Shown here: in pieces, positions 11,684 through 21,784 of the stretch | Position numbering within the stretch: the first letter of the stretch is position 1 | Layout of the letters: every line of letters begins with the position of its first letter | NCBI GenBank assembly: GCA_932294295.1 | Contig: OW028579.1 | Location: 33,615,250 to 33,679,249 of the forward strand | Direction: 5' to 3' | Origin: Alitta virens | Taxonomy: Eukaryota > Annelida > Polychaeta > Phyllodocida > Nereididae | Length of the DNA stretch: 64,000 nt | Notes under the pieces: model-generated | Databases searched by the model: none | Told to the model about the DNA's origin: nothing | The model's input: only the letters and a program-made list of their open reading frames with translations | Translations under genes and position numbers: made by a program

Positions 11684-14600
11684 AGACATATATCACATGT
11701 ATACAGTAACCCTAACTACATATATTACTGCAGATAATACTGTTCATTATCACAATGTTAATTTAAGTACAACATTTGAATTAGGAGTATACAACAAGGC
11801 ATAGTCAACAGTTATATACATGAATATAAAAGCACATAGATCACAAAACTTATAGTGCAGAAACTGCTAGTTTGGGGGGTGATGGTTAATGCTCGATGAT
11901 AGATGATGAACCAAAACATTCATTAGGCATCAATATTAACAAGAAATTTTCCAAGGGATTTTAAAAACTCTGGCTCTTTTGATTTCATGATTGTCTTAAA
12001 TTTGTCTTCTTCGTTTAGTTGCTCAAAATTTTCTTTGTGATCGTTAGCTATTCTAAAGAGGTCCTCACGACTAAGTGTGTTATTTGGGCATACTATGAGA
12101 CTATGTTTTTCATCTTCTATTTCATGCATATATGGCATTTTAGGCATAAACTCTCAACTGCTGGCAATATAGTGTTTTCATGTCTACCTATTTCAATTTG
12201 TAAATTATGAAGGTATGGTTCTAGCCTGTAATCAGTCTTGATGAGTTGATAAGTTCTAAGTTTTGGCTGTAGTGTGGAGTCATTGTCACCCAGTATAGTT
12301 TTTTGACATTTCTCATAGATTTTAGATTTGAATGTTTTAGAAATGGATTCTAGCTCCTTGTTTGCAAGTCTTAAATGGTCTCTTTGTGGATAATGTTCAT
12401 TGAGCATATGAATAATTTTCCCAACCCAAGCATTATTACCAGAAGTGTGCATATGTTTTTGCTCATTTAAACATTTTTCAAGAATATTATTAGCTGGCAG
12501 TTTTTCTAGTTTAATCCAATAGTTGATCATTCTAAACTGTTGTCATACATGTCATGGGAATCTGCCAGTCTCACCATACACAGCTTGTGATGAGGTCTGT
12601 TTCCAAACTCCTAACATATTTTTTAGGTATCCTAATTGAACATTCTCTAGTTCATTTACAGGTTTGTTACTGGATCATATTTCACAATTATACTCAAGGA
12701 TTGGTAAAATATATGTGTCAAACATTTTTAGGGCAAGTTTAGGAGTAATATGTCCCAGTTATAACATATCTTAAATAATGCACTTTTCCTTTTTAAGCTA
12801 CCTGTTACATTTTGAAATTTGTTTCATCCTTTCTTTTCTCATAATATTAGAAAATCTGGATATAAATAAAAAAAATTGTGTTGTTTCCTACATTTCCTAG
12901 TTTTTGTTTATAATTACAAATTTCATTATAATTAGTTGCATACTAATCTATAGCTAATTAAATATCATAGATTTGATGCAAATAAGCAACCCTAACAATC
13001 CAATAACTATTGAACAGCTAAAAGAAATGGCAATTTATAATGTATAGTTCCTTCAGTTGCCAGCTTAAAGTAATCAGTGTGCACTTATGAAGGCATGAAA
13101 TGTGATGAGTATCATCCCATGCAAATAAACCTTTAAGAGATTTGTATTTAAATTATTTGTATTTAAACCATGCTAAACTTTAATACTAAATTTACAGGTT
13201 TATTTTGTATGGATTATACCATTATATGGTGGCCGAACAGTTTATTTTGTGGTCTCGTGGTTAGTAAGGAGACAGTAACTTTCGTACCACGACAGTCCAA
13301 AATTTTCGCACCACACGAAACTACCAACTTCCCTCCCCCCCCCCCCCACGTAACTACCAACTTTTGCCCAATAAAATACCAACATTCGCCCCACGATAGT
13401 ACAACCTTTCATACCACAAAAGTACCAACTTTTGTACTACAAAGTACCAACTTTCTTGCCACAAAAGTAACTAACTTGCCACCTTCACTGGTGGTTTTAG
13501 CTAATTAACTTAATAAATATTGAACGTACAGAGATTTTATGAATATCTAGGGACATACCTAACATAGATACATCTACCATGCAAAGAGCAATGCAGTAGA
13601 TGTAGTATTAATCGAGTAAAGGACAAGAAACAATCGGCAAGAGGGCAGGCCGCCGGGTGCCCCATTCCCCTCTAATCCAGTCTCGGAGCCTGTGTTTAGG
13701 TGTACTTATCTCTGGATATATTTTATCTAGAATACTGGTTAGTACATTTTCCGAAATGTGATTTCTTACTCTCTAAGTTGTTTTAATGTCGTATTTCTAC
13801 AGGTTTTAATTAGTGTTCCTTCTTGAGTTGAAAACAACGAAAAATGGAACTAATCTTGTAAGTTATATTATCTGGTATTCAGTGGTATTTTAAGTGAAAT
13901 ACATCCATAGATATCTTGCAGTAAAATTGGTGTCTAACAGTTGTAGTCAGGAGTTCTGCTGTTCTCTCACACCCACAGCAGCTTTATCAGTCATCTGGCC
14001 AGTTTCGATGGAATTTTCCAAATTTTTTATCATATTGGAGAAGGAAGAGGAGGAGGGGGAGGGGGAGTGTAGCTGCTCTTACATACCTGCAGTTTATTAA
14101 TTGAATTAGCCTTCACTTTGGTGGTGTGAAACCTACACTGTCGGGGTCAACACTTCAATAGCTTCGTGGTTTGACACGTACTATCACTGTCGTGGTGTGA
14201 AGGTATGTCGTGGTACAAAAGTACCTATTATTAGGGGGCGAAACCTTCGAACCAGAAAATGTACTCCTCGGCCAACATACCTTTAAGATATCTTCTTTAA
14301 CACCGTAATGTGTAATAGCCTGAGTATAACTTCCGAATGTCATCCGAATGTCATATATTCCTTACATTGGCTTTTGTCAATCCTGTGTTTGCCTCCTTCC
14401 CTCAGCATTCCCGGCGTTTACAATGTAAAGTATAGTGAGTGGCGCTCCTTGGTAATATTCTGATAGTAACAAAGAATAACAAGAACACACACACTCGTAA
14501 GTAGGTCGCGCTATGCCTACAGGGAAAAGGAGGCACACACAATCTGTACAATTACGTCACTGTTAATAAAATGATGCCGTCACATTGGCCTTTGTCAATC

Positions 14601-17600
14601 CTGTGTGCGCGCCTCCTTTTCCCAGCATTCCCGGCGTTTACAATGTAAGGTATAGGGAGTGGCGCTTCTTGGTAATATTCTTTGGTAGTTAGTAGCTGCA
14701 TGGAGTTCCCCCTGTTGACTGAAAAGTCTCCTATTATCATTGTAACAGGCTTTGTAGGCCTATCCACATTTGTTCAGGATCATCACACACTTCAAAAGTA
14801 CTCATTAAATAAATTGGTCATCCGACGGACTACTTGGATTATATAATTGGTCATCCATAGCCGAGATCTGCTTAGGAGACCAAAATATCAAAATTAAATT
14901 AAACATTTTCCAAATTTTGTAAAAAAATTATAGAAAAATGTCAATGTGACTATCAAAAGGCACTACTAGGTCATTTAGAGTATTCCTGCATGACATTTCG
15001 TTAAGTAAGTGCATTGGTATTCGAGTTCTGTTCTGGAAACGAAGTTGTTACGCCTGGCTGCTCTCCTGCCTGTTGGACGAACACTAAACAATTGTAATAA
15101 TGCACGTGTGCTGTGTGGGATTCGCTGAGGGTTTTGCTGTAGGCCAGCCTATGTTTATTTTAAGCTTTAGACAATGGCTGCTTCAGCAGGTTACAAACTC
15201 GTTTATTAAAATAGATATATTTGCATTTAATTAGAAATAGCCTGGCAACAAGACACACTTATAGTTTCGGGATAGTGTTAAAAATATGTTTTAAAAAAAA
15301 TTAATAATATAAACGGTTGTTGTAAAAAATTTTTCCTTAAACTGGGAAACTTTCTATTAATTAACATAGAAAACAGTATCAGCTACGTTTTAAAGAAATT
15401 AACTTTTAAGAACTTTCCATGCAGCACAATCGATAGAAAAGATGAGGATGCATGACCAAAATTCACACACGTTTGAGGAAAGAACTTCATATGTCGCCAG
15501 TTACCGTGCATGAATTCAAACTTCTCAACATGATTTGGAAATCACTCAACAATAAAATACTGATATGAAGCAAAAACAAAAATATTTGCAGAAGGACGTT
15601 GCATAATTGCGTAGATTTTAGTTACCATTGCATTTAAATCAGGTGGTCATAGAATATGCTTGGCTACGGCACTGGGTGGTGGGTGATTAGGGCGTTACGT
15701 CCTGTATTTCTGCACCTGATGGGCTAATTAGAACAGGCAGAGACCATGGCAATGAGTTGAAGGATGAAACAGCCATCCAACATAGGCTCGACCGGGAATT
15801 GAACCCGGGACCCAGTGGTTGGAAGCCCAGTGCACTACCACATAGCTAGGCCCCCACCCTATGCTTGGCTACTGCACTGGGTGAGATGAGATGAGATATG
15901 GAGTGTATATTTGATGATAAGAAAAATGGAACAAATAGTGATAATGGACATCTATTGCACCCTTAACTAATAATACACATTGTACCACTCACCAGCAATT
16001 TAAACAGTACATATACTATCTACAGTTCTACACTCTACAGTGTTGATAATTAGATTTTAACCTTTATATATAAGTGTTAAATATTGCATATATGGACAAA
16101 TAGTATACAATTATACAATGGTTACATGTGAGACATGAAGACACGTATACCCGAAAAATATCAATGTACAACGAGGCCGAGTTAGTATAGTATACTTACA
16201 ACCACAGGTAGGCAGGTTGGCTATGGCAGAAAGGGTATTCGGAGACCATCCTCCCGTTTTCGGACACATATATTCTGCCTGGAATGAGGTGTTTGGGCAG
16301 GTGTAAAAAACGGGCATTTCTGCCGGTATTTCGCCCTTTGGATCCTTAATGTAGCCTGAGGAATTTGGGGGAGATGGGCATGGCTGGGCTTCAATTTCAC
16401 TGGCACCTGGAAAAAGTACAGTTAAGCATCACAACCAACTCTTTTACTGTAATGGCAAACAACAACAACAACAAATGAAGACGAGCTACATTGGCTCACA
16501 CCATTAAATAAGATTGGATATGGTATTTTCTTTTGAATATTAAATGTTATGTCAAAAGTGGGCCAAAGTCACCCCCATTCTACGGTACTAATTTAGGACT
16601 AAGCATAAACTTCTGAGGAAGACTTGTACATTAGGCATGAAAAAGTCAGAAATGTTTTCCCTCAGTACTTTTGAGGGCGGGGGCCTAGCTGAGAGGTACA
16701 TGTAGCGCTCTGGCCTTCCAACCACTGGGTCCCGGGTTCAATTCCCAATCGAGCCTATGTTGGATGGCTTTTTCATCCTTCGTCTCATTGACATGGTCCC
16801 TACCTGTCCTAATTAGCCCATCAGGTGCAGAAATACAGGACATAAAGCCCTAATCCACTACCACCACACCCTCAGAACAGTTGAACACCCTGAGTTTATT
16901 GCAATTGAATCAGCTGTATGTTTATGTTGGCATTGTCACATCATAAGCCTAAGTTTTGTGTTAATACGCAGCTATATTTAATATATAGCAGCAATGTTGG
17001 TTGTTGCAGAGATTGGGCTGGAATGCTTCCTATAAAATGAGATTCCTAAAGGGTGTTCACACTGTCACAGATAAGACCCACGTATGATCACGGATGAAAA
17101 TTTTGCTCTTGCTTATCCTTGTCCATACATGATTCAATCGCCAAGCTCTTGCTTATCCGTGGGACGCTCCTGGTCCCTCTAAATCATCCTTGACCATCAG
17201 TGGAGAGGGCAAAAATTTTAACACGTTAAAATAATTTGGCGGACCTTCTATGAGTAAATTTTTTGTATAAGTTACGTAACTCGTTTGGAATTCACTAGGC
17301 AAACATTCTACATACGTTCTACGTACGTTCTACGTATGTTCTGCGTATATTCTACACGTGTTCTATGTACGTTCATTGCCATCCGTAACCACTGTCCATC
17401 CATGTGTATTCGCCATGTACTCACGTCCACTCGTATAACGCTCGTGAAAATCTGGGAAGACCTCCGTTGCCCGCCCGTCGTCTTCCGTGCCCATCAGTAG
17501 CCCTATTCTCATTCACTCATGAACCACTCACATGAGCGATCTACGGGTGCCTCACAGCCTCACGGATGCCTCGCAGAAGCCTCATGTATGCCTCATGGAT

Positions 17601-18377
17601 GCCTCACGGATGGTTCACGGATGCCTCACGTGCGTTTGATGGACGTTCAGCGAGCGATCTGTGACTGCCTCACGTATGCTTGACGAAAGAATTGAAACAT
17701 GACTAACAGAGCTACGAGTGAGCAAGTATAGCCCAATTTTAATGTACGTGTTCACTCGTAGGTCTTATCCGTGACAGTGTGAACGCCCCTTTAGACTTAG
17801 AAACTAAACTCGGGATGATACCATGCAAATTCATGGACTCCCGTAGGCCAGTGCATGTATCGTCCAATGGGTGTCCTGCAGCTGGGTTCACAGTTCTTTG
17901 AATTTTAGTTATATAGTGTTTTTTATGAGAAATTCTACTTTTTCGCATGGTATTATTATGTAACTAATGTGGTGCAAGCACTGAATAAAATCTTGCGCAA
18001 AAACCCTTCATCACGATAGTCTGAGACTTTCACATTATTTGCTATGACCTACTAAATAATTTAATGAGAGCAGTAAATAAAGTACAAAATAATACATTTG
18101 TTATCAGTACTAAATGTAGGTTTGGGTAATTTCGTACATATATTCTAATAATTTTACACAGTACTGTACCTGTGTATATTACACTTCATTTACCTTTGTT
18201 CTTCAAATCATAACTGTGCAAATTACAAGTTCAATTAAATTTCACTAAGTGAATACGTATCAATTCGCCCTTAGAACACTAAATTTTATACATTTATAAC
18301 CAGAATTCAAAAGAATTATATCTACCATAGGTAAGGAATAACATCAAGACTGCTGTTGAAAGAAGTGTGGAATCCAT
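2690..18377 (-). CDS. Secreted CCP/sushi-repeat protein gene, 5' part (five exons found; 3' end off window)
   Basis: Five minus-strand exons, in transcription order 18377-18326, 16406-16200, 7915-7736, 5749-5570 and 2869-2690. Every junction has AG/GT borders and phase 1, so the reading frame continues through all five. The product starts with a hydrophobic signal peptide, then a divergent four-cysteine CCP-like domain, then three nearly identical 60-residue CCP domains. Those last three exons sit in tandem genomic repeats of about 2.88 kb. CCP modules are extracellular beta-sandwich domains used for protein or carbohydrate recognition in complement factors, selectin-like proteins and other mosaic proteins; the specific ligand here is unknown. 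The last exon in the window ends in an open phase-1 donor, so more exons must follow to the left of position 1. Introns are long (the 8.3-kb one holds a LINE remnant and a large transposon). The exon chain was inferred by eye and needs transcript support; missed exons are possible. Confidence 0.7.
2890..5769. repeat. Tandem repeat unit 2, 2880 bp
   Basis: Full-length unit whose CCP exon is 5570-5749. It is almost identical to unit 1 over the whole length, intron included, which points to recent duplication or ongoing homogenisation. Confidence 0.95.
5570..5749 (-). CDS. Gene 1 CCP exon, copy B
   Basis: Second tandem CCP exon on the minus strand, 180 nt, phase 1-1, same acceptor and donor as its neighbours, exactly 2880 bp from copy A. 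Its protein differs from copy A at one site (KTPITEL versus KTPTTEL). All four cysteines and the three sequons are kept. Because exon and surrounding intron are nearly identical to copy A, the duplication is recent or maintained by gene conversion. An assembly artefact is possible, but scattered single-base and short length differences between units argue for real copies. Confidence 0.9.
5770..7935. repeat. Tandem repeat unit 3, shortened to about 2166 bp
   Basis: Starts like unit 2 but lacks about 714 bp. The junction lies at AATTTTTCTCTTCAGACTT (about 7386-7405), a motif present twice in full units, at the ends of their two internal direct repeats. The CCP exon (7736-7915) is retained. The right third of the unit is more diverged from units 1 and 2 than the left. 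Confidence 0.93.
7736..7915 (-). CDS. Gene 1 CCP exon, copy C (first of the tandem CCPs)
   Basis: Minus-strand exon of 180 nt, phase 1-1, with acceptor TATTCAG and donor GTAAGATG. Translation begins VSCGVAPDISNAS and ends ENGTFSGDPPVCK, with four cysteines in CCP order and the consensus G-x-W-x-P-x-C replaced by G-T-F-...-PPVC (Phe for the usual Trp). Three N-glycosylation sequons (NAS, NLS, NGT) are visible. This copy differs from the other two in a 12-residue stretch before the second cysteine (AEISYPNLVTYS instead of TELSYQQLVAYT); almost all changes there are replacements. It lies in the shortened third repeat unit. Confidence 0.9.
8195..8290. repeat. Left CTCGSCGAG palindrome array in the transposon
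   Basis: Short tandem run of near-palindromic GACTCGGCGGGT and ACTCGCCGAGTT motifs just inside the left TIR. The local CpG density is far above the surrounding AT-rich sequence. The short open frame here (Ser/Pro/Gly-rich) reflects the repeat and is not a gene. Confidence 0.8.
8338..9780. repeat. Five copies of a 150-225 bp repeat inside the transposon
   Basis: Copies begin near 8338, 9098, 9247, 9472 and 9620 at GCCGCCGCCAGAC-like motifs and share TCTCGCTTAATATTTGG and GACGAAAATCGGA. Long (about 225 bp) and short (about 150 bp) forms alternate, giving a higher-order dimer of about 373 bp from 9098 onward. Positions 8557-9097 interrupt the set with AT-rich sequence lacking recognisable features. 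Confidence 0.85.
9830..10075. repeat. Right palindrome array, 21-bp period
   Basis: Six copies of a 21-bp unit (AACTCGGCGAGTTCGAGGAGT) run from about 9950 to 10070, preceded by inverted versions from 9830. Each unit holds the near-palindrome ACTCGGCGAGT, matching the left array. Confidence 0.88.
10991..11399. other. Intron sequence without recognised feature
   Basis: AT-rich sequence between the faded fourth tandem unit and the LINE remnant, within the second intron of gene 1. No splice-bounded coding segment or repeat was recognised. Confidence 0.5.
11400..12780 (-). pseudogene. Degraded non-LTR retrotransposon (LINE) 3' end, copy 1
   Basis: Minus-strand fragments 12530-12117 and 12147-11923 overlap in different frames, so a frameshift separates them. 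They read YWIKLEKLPANN, QPKLRTYQLIKTDYRLEPY, HSLIVCPNNT and KSLGKFLVNID, matching the second LINE copy at 41.5-42.9 kb block by block. This is the region after the reverse transcriptase core of a Jockey/CR1-type LINE. Sequence from 12530 to about 12780 is also homologous but broken by stops. The 3' end (plus-strand side near 11400) carries an AATAAA-type end. Truncated at its 5' side, as usual for LINEs. Confidence 0.8.
11633..11680. repeat. (TA)n microsatellite
   Basis: Uninterrupted AT dinucleotide run of about 45 bp. Confidence 0.95.
13250..13490. repeat. Degenerate 20-bp tandem motif (ACCACAAAAGTACCAACTTT)
   Basis: Repeated variants of ACCA(A/C)NTTT and CACAAAAGTACC fill this stretch, with a poly-C run near 13336-13348. 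Related motifs in inverted orientation (CGTGGTACAAAAGTAC) recur at about 14130-14230, so the two may be arms of one element spanning about 13.25-14.25 kb. No coding potential beyond repeat-driven frames. Confidence 0.6.
14366..14685. repeat. Two direct repeats of about 100 bp, 220 bp apart
   Basis: TTGTCAATCCTGTGT, GCATTCCCGGCGTTTACAATG and GTGGTAATATTCT-like blocks occur in the same order at about 14366-14462 and 14586-14685. The spacer holds an unrelated CA-rich sequence. Confidence 0.85.
14780..15654. other. Intron stretch without recognised feature
   Basis: Within the long intron of gene 1. No exon, TIR or tandem repeat seen; a weak match to the GTAGTGCCTTTTG-type sequence of the 2.88-kb unit around 14960-15070 (including GGAAACGAAGTTGTTACGCCTG in a related order) may be a decayed, inverted copy. 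Confidence 0.35.
15675..15859 (-). mobile_element. tRNA-derived SINE family A, with target duplication
   Basis: Minus-strand SINE with tRNA-like head: box B reads GGTTCAATTCCC and a box A-like TAGCTATGTGG lies near the 5' end. The body (ACAGCCATCC, GGGCTAATTAG, ACGTCCTGTATTTCTGCACC) is shared by seven other copies. It is flanked by a 23-bp direct duplication (TATGCTTGGCTAC at 15655 and 15860) with one mismatch. Confidence 0.88.
16200..16406 (-). CDS. Gene 1 exon 2: divergent CCP-like domain
   Basis: Minus-strand exon of 207 nt (69 codons), acceptor TTTTTCCAG and donor GTAAGT, phase 1 on both sides. Four cysteines are spaced as in a sushi domain: QPCPSPP near the start, FYTCPN in the middle, EYMCPKTGGWSP with the Gly-Trp pair expected near the end of a CCP, and LPTCG last. 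The stretch between the third and fourth cysteines is longer than usual, so it is a diverged CCP or a related four-cysteine module. It lies between the signal-peptide exon and the duplicated CCP exons. Confidence 0.75.
16676..16868 (+). mobile_element. SINE family A copy, plus strand
   Basis: Head-to-tail copy: GGGCCTAGCTGAGAGGTA (box A region), GGGTTCAATTCCCAATC (box B) and the tail ACAGGACATAAAGCCC. It lies in the first intron of gene 1, opposite in orientation to the copy at 15675. Confidence 0.85.
17047..17793. mobile_element. TIR element family 2, copy 1 (about 747 bp)
   Basis: Ends TAAAGGGTGTTCACACTGTC and GACAGTGTGAACGCCCCTTTA form inverted repeats that extend through ATAAGACC. The interior consists of short degenerate repeats: TACGTACGTTCTACG at 17310-17370 and CTCACGGATGCC at 17550-17650. 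No transposase. A second copy lies at 26.3 kb. Confidence 0.82.
18326..18377 (-). CDS. Gene 1 exon 1: initiator ATG and signal peptide
   Basis: On the minus strand an ATG at 18377 opens 17 codons (MDSTLLSTAVLMLFLTY) followed by a single G and a GTAGAT donor. The peptide is a compact signal sequence: a short polar start, a hydrophobic core (AVLMLFL) and, after splicing to the next exon, a small-residue stretch G-A-S suited to signal peptidase cleavage. Phase 1 at the donor matches the phase-1 acceptor of the 16200-16406 exon. No promoter motif was recognised upstream. It could be a chance ORF, but length, hydrophobicity and phase all fit. Confidence 0.65.
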
Positions 18378-18561
18378 TGGTAAATAGTGCACCATTAATA
18401 ATCTACTATTCATGTAAGGAACATGTGCTGCATATATGCCTCATCCAAATATACTTAACAGAACTAATTGCATTGATATAACTGCCATATGTACTTATAG
18501 ATCTTAAATATCAATTACATTTATTATTTATGCAATATTTCAATATTTATTGATTTCTCCT

Positions 18562-18806
18562 AGGCCCAGACACCCTTCATGAGCATCATCCCAGCTAGAT
18601 GTCGTTCAAATGAGACATTAAATTGGTGGTCCCTTGTACTCAGTGTCTATGCTGAGGCAAGTAAAAGACCCCACCCTTGGGGTAAATGTGTAACACAAGG
18701 GGACTCCTCCTCCTCTCTCTCTCTCTCTCTCTCACCTCATCAATCAACCCTCGATAGCAGCAAGAACTTGCCTTAGAGGGCTGCACTTTCCATATCTATA
18801 TGTGCT
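18562..18806 (+). mobile_element. SINE family B, 5'-truncated copy
   Basis: Matches the complete copy at 57716-58003 from GGCCCAGACACCCTTCATGA to the TCTATATG tail (GACGTTAAATTGGTGGTCCC-like block, CTCTCTCTCACCTCATCAATC, GGGCTGCACTTCCCATATC-like end) but lacks the tRNA head. It carries an expanded CT run. Confidence 0.82.
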
Positions 18807-18950
18807 CATGTAATCTAGAAAGTTGTTTTATCTCAATCTCTCCACTAATTTTAAGTTCTTAAACTTCATACTTACACCCTTTTTTCACATATACATTTAT
18901 TTATATCATTACTTGTTTACTGTTAATTGTCAGGGCTTCATTGAAAAACA

Positions 18951-19078
18951 GTGTACAACAGTGTACAACAGTGTACAACAGTGTACAACAGTGTACAACA
19001 GTGTACAACAGTGTACAACAGTGTACAACAGTGTACAACAGTGTACAACAGTGTACAACAGTGTACAACAGTGTACAG
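18951..19078. repeat. Perfect 10-bp tandem repeat, 12 units of GTGTACAACA
   Basis: Twelve uninterrupted units followed by a partial GTGTACAG. Each unit contains the palindrome TGTACA. Both strands are open through it only because the unit lacks stop codons in those frames. Confidence 0.97.
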
Positions 19079-19138
19079 TTTAAATAAAGGTATCTTTGAC
19101 TTTGTTGAACCTGACAATTTGCATTTAAATAGATTTGG

Positions 19139-19252
19139 AAAGTAAATTCGAGAGAACGTCATGTGAATCCAGGATGACCATTGGTTGAGGGTCTTAGCCA
19201 ATGGGAACATTGGATTTACATGACGTCCTCTGGAGTTTAGTTTACAAACCTA
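19139..19252. mobile_element. Foldback MITE family D copy
   Basis: Inverted arms AGTAAATTCGAGAGAACGTC and GACGTCCTCTGGAGTTTAGTTT enclose the family core GTGAATCCAGGA...CCATTGGTTGAGG. Related copies lie at 27.3, 34.0, 46.4, 48.9, 49.8 and 55.3 kb. Confidence 0.75.
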
Positions 19253-19619
19253 TTATACATGCTGTAATAGATTTTCCATAAGAACATGAACAGTTGAACA
19301 CCTTTTTCCTCAATGTAAAATGTCTCAATGCTACTGGGTCCGAAGCTTCGACAGCTTGTATGACCAGCTGCCAGAGGCAGATGTAATTATGAGATGATAA
19401 GGCTTGAGTCCACACCATGTTACACATTTACCCTATGGGTGGGGTCTTTGGCTCAGCATAGACACCGAGTGATCGAGTGATTTTTTAAGGAAGAATGAAA
19501 AAAGGTTACCAGTTGTTGGTCTATTTTGAGACTTGTAAGGTCAGTTGTACTTGACACCGTCACTGTTTTCGTATTTTTGGGTATTACCTGATTTTTATCT
19601 TATCTTATCTCATTTCATA

Positions 19620-19800
19620 TTATCTCATCTTTTCTTTTCATTTCATTTCATTTCATTTCATTTCATTTCATTTCATTTCTTTTCTTTTCTTTTCTTTTCT
19701 TTTCTTTTCTTTTCTTTTCTTTTCTTTTCTTTTCTTTTCTTTTCTTTTCTTTTCTTTTCTTTTCTTATCTTATCTTATCTTATCTTATCTTTTCTTATCG
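19620..19800. repeat. Pentanucleotide tract with block changes (TTTCA, TTTCT, TATCT)
   Basis: About nine TTTCA units, then about 17 TTTCT units, then TTATC/TATCT units: three pure blocks in order, each one base change from the next. Confidence 0.95.
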
Positions 19801-20169
19801 TCCATATATAATCTTATCTCATTTCATCTTTCATTTGCTAAAACCACAAGGCTGATTGTACAAGACCCGTTTTCAAATATCAAAATGATAAACAGATAAG
19901 AATATAATAAAATGTAATATTTTAAGAATTTTAAAAGGAAAGAAACTTCCTAAGGCCACAACAGGCTGAACCTACATGTATAGCTAGAACTTAAAACAAC
20001 TTGTAGTTATAACTTAGGTCAGCACCAGTATATTTAATCAATTTTTTCTCGATGGCAAGTTCTGCAATTAATGATTTAATATTGGCATGTGAATGATAAA
20101 TGAAGGATAAAAATGAAAGCTTAGGCATACAGACATATCTATGGCAACATTGATGTAAGGCAGTCAAGT

Positions 20170-21615
20170 ATTAATTACCTGTCTCAGAGAAAACCACGCA
20201 GATTGGTGTAGATGAGGTTCTCAGATTTTCTGACATTTTACACATCCTCAGGTTGACTTCCCAATCTATGAAAAATTAAGTCAGAATTATAAAATTGTAT
20301 TTAGTTTTTCTACAGAAGCACATCAAAGTTGGTGCCTTTTGAGGCCATTTTTCGCATAAATTTGCTCTGTCGCAATCGCAAAAATCCTTACCTTTGAGGC
20401 TTCATTAAATATGGATAAAACTCTCCGAAATGTACAAAAATGCCTTCAAATACTGACAATTTCTGATAGGTATTTAAGAAATAGCTGATTGTACCATTAT
20501 GATATTCATTATTACCTAAATAAATAAAACATGTTGAGATATCCATATTTTCAATTGTACCACTTTTATGTGTACTGTTTCTGATTATAATTGTGGCAAA
20601 AAACTTTAAATTAGCACATAAGGTAAGAAATCTGTTGGAATTTATGATTTTAGATAAATAAAGTGAACATAAAAATCAAAATTTTTGTAATTTCCTCCCA
20701 AATTTCCAATAAATTAAAAGGCTGGTATTTTGCATTAAACTATTTTTTATTCCATATTCTGTTTAAATTAGTAAATATAATTCATAAGTTTTTAGCAAAT
20801 AAAGGCCATTAAATGAAAATAAGGTTGACCATGTGCTTCTCACTGAGAAAAATAGATGTCAAATGAAAGTCAAATACAAAAAGGCTTGACATCGAAAATC
20901 TACTGATAATACTCAAATTGAAGTTGTGAGATATATAATACCTTTCTGTTATATTTTAATGCATACAAGGGTTTTTGTCTTTCATTTTATTTAGTGAACT
21001 TTTATAATTTCACCGTGGAATTTGGGTTTACAATTCTGCCCTGTTTCATGAATTTAGGCGATATTGATAAGACAACCTACACACAATTAGTAAATATTTT
21101 GGGCTTTCTTTTGGTATATTTGGTGTAATTTGATTTAAAGCGAGTGAGCAACGTCACTTTTTCATCTCTCTATTCTCACTTTCATGATTAATGTCATCCA
21201 GTGGAAGTTTGGACGGAGTTTGGGTAAATTATTAAAAATGCCAACCCAGTTTTTGGTTATTGTAGGGAAATAAATAAACCACAAAAATATAAAAAAAATG
21301 TTTAGGTTATTTTTAAATCTGAAACTGGCATTTACAACGCCAACTTTAATGTTGATTTTGAAATTAAAACCACACAAAGTATACACTTTTTTCAATGATA
21401 TTCTCTTATTTCATAATCCCAACTTAGCCTATTTTCCCATTGACTTCAATGCTTTTTGCCTGAATAAAACAGACAAAGGCAAATTTTTTATACATCTCTG
21501 GCTTTGCTAAAAATGCAAAAACCCAGCAAAAAAATTGTTTCCAGTTTAAAAAAAATCTGAGATGGTCATCCAAACCTAATTGCCCTAATTCTGCATAGTT
21601 TTCTCTGAGACCGAT
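20170..21615. mobile_element. Repeat family G, about 1.4 kb with short inverted ends
   Basis: Begins GTCTCAGAGAAAACCACGCAG near 20180 and ends with the inverse motif CTGCATAGTTTTCTCTGAGAC near 21610. Sequence near the right end (CATTGACTTCAATG, AGGCAAATTTTTTATAC, GGCTTTGCTAAAAATGC) recurs in diverged form around 29150-29250, and GACCATCTCAGATTTT recurs near 41155. No long ORF. Probably an old non-autonomous DNA transposon. Confidence 0.5.
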
Positions 21616-21618
21616 CAT

Positions 21619-21700
21619 TACATATATATATAAAGAATATTATTGACCGCAGAGCATCAAAAAGATACACGTTTCATAATATAGGTGCAACTAATTGATT
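21619..21700 (-). mobile_element. LINE 3' tail fragment
   Basis: On the minus strand GTATCTTTTTGATGC then GCGGTCAATAATATT runs into a TATATATA tail; the same order occurs at 35101-35160. Reads as a 5'-truncated LINE 3' end inserted at a TA-rich site. Confidence 0.45.
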
Positions 21701-21784
21701 TTAGTAGTTGTGATGAATGAGCAATTATTTGTGGGAAATAGAAATGTGATATGGATTATAGCTTTTCTCAAACCTGGCTCGATC

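Noticed and set aside
19545..19811. Phe/Ser-rich 88-codon frame
   Set aside because: Translation of the TTTCA/TTTCT microsatellite.
20179..20265. Possible 29-codon phase 1-1 minus-strand exon (starts DWEVNLRMC) with AG/GT borders
   Set aside because: It coincides with the end of a repeat whose inverse motif (CTCAGAGAAAAC) occurs at 21.6 kb, and it lies upstream of the gene 1 start codon. No domain match was convincing.
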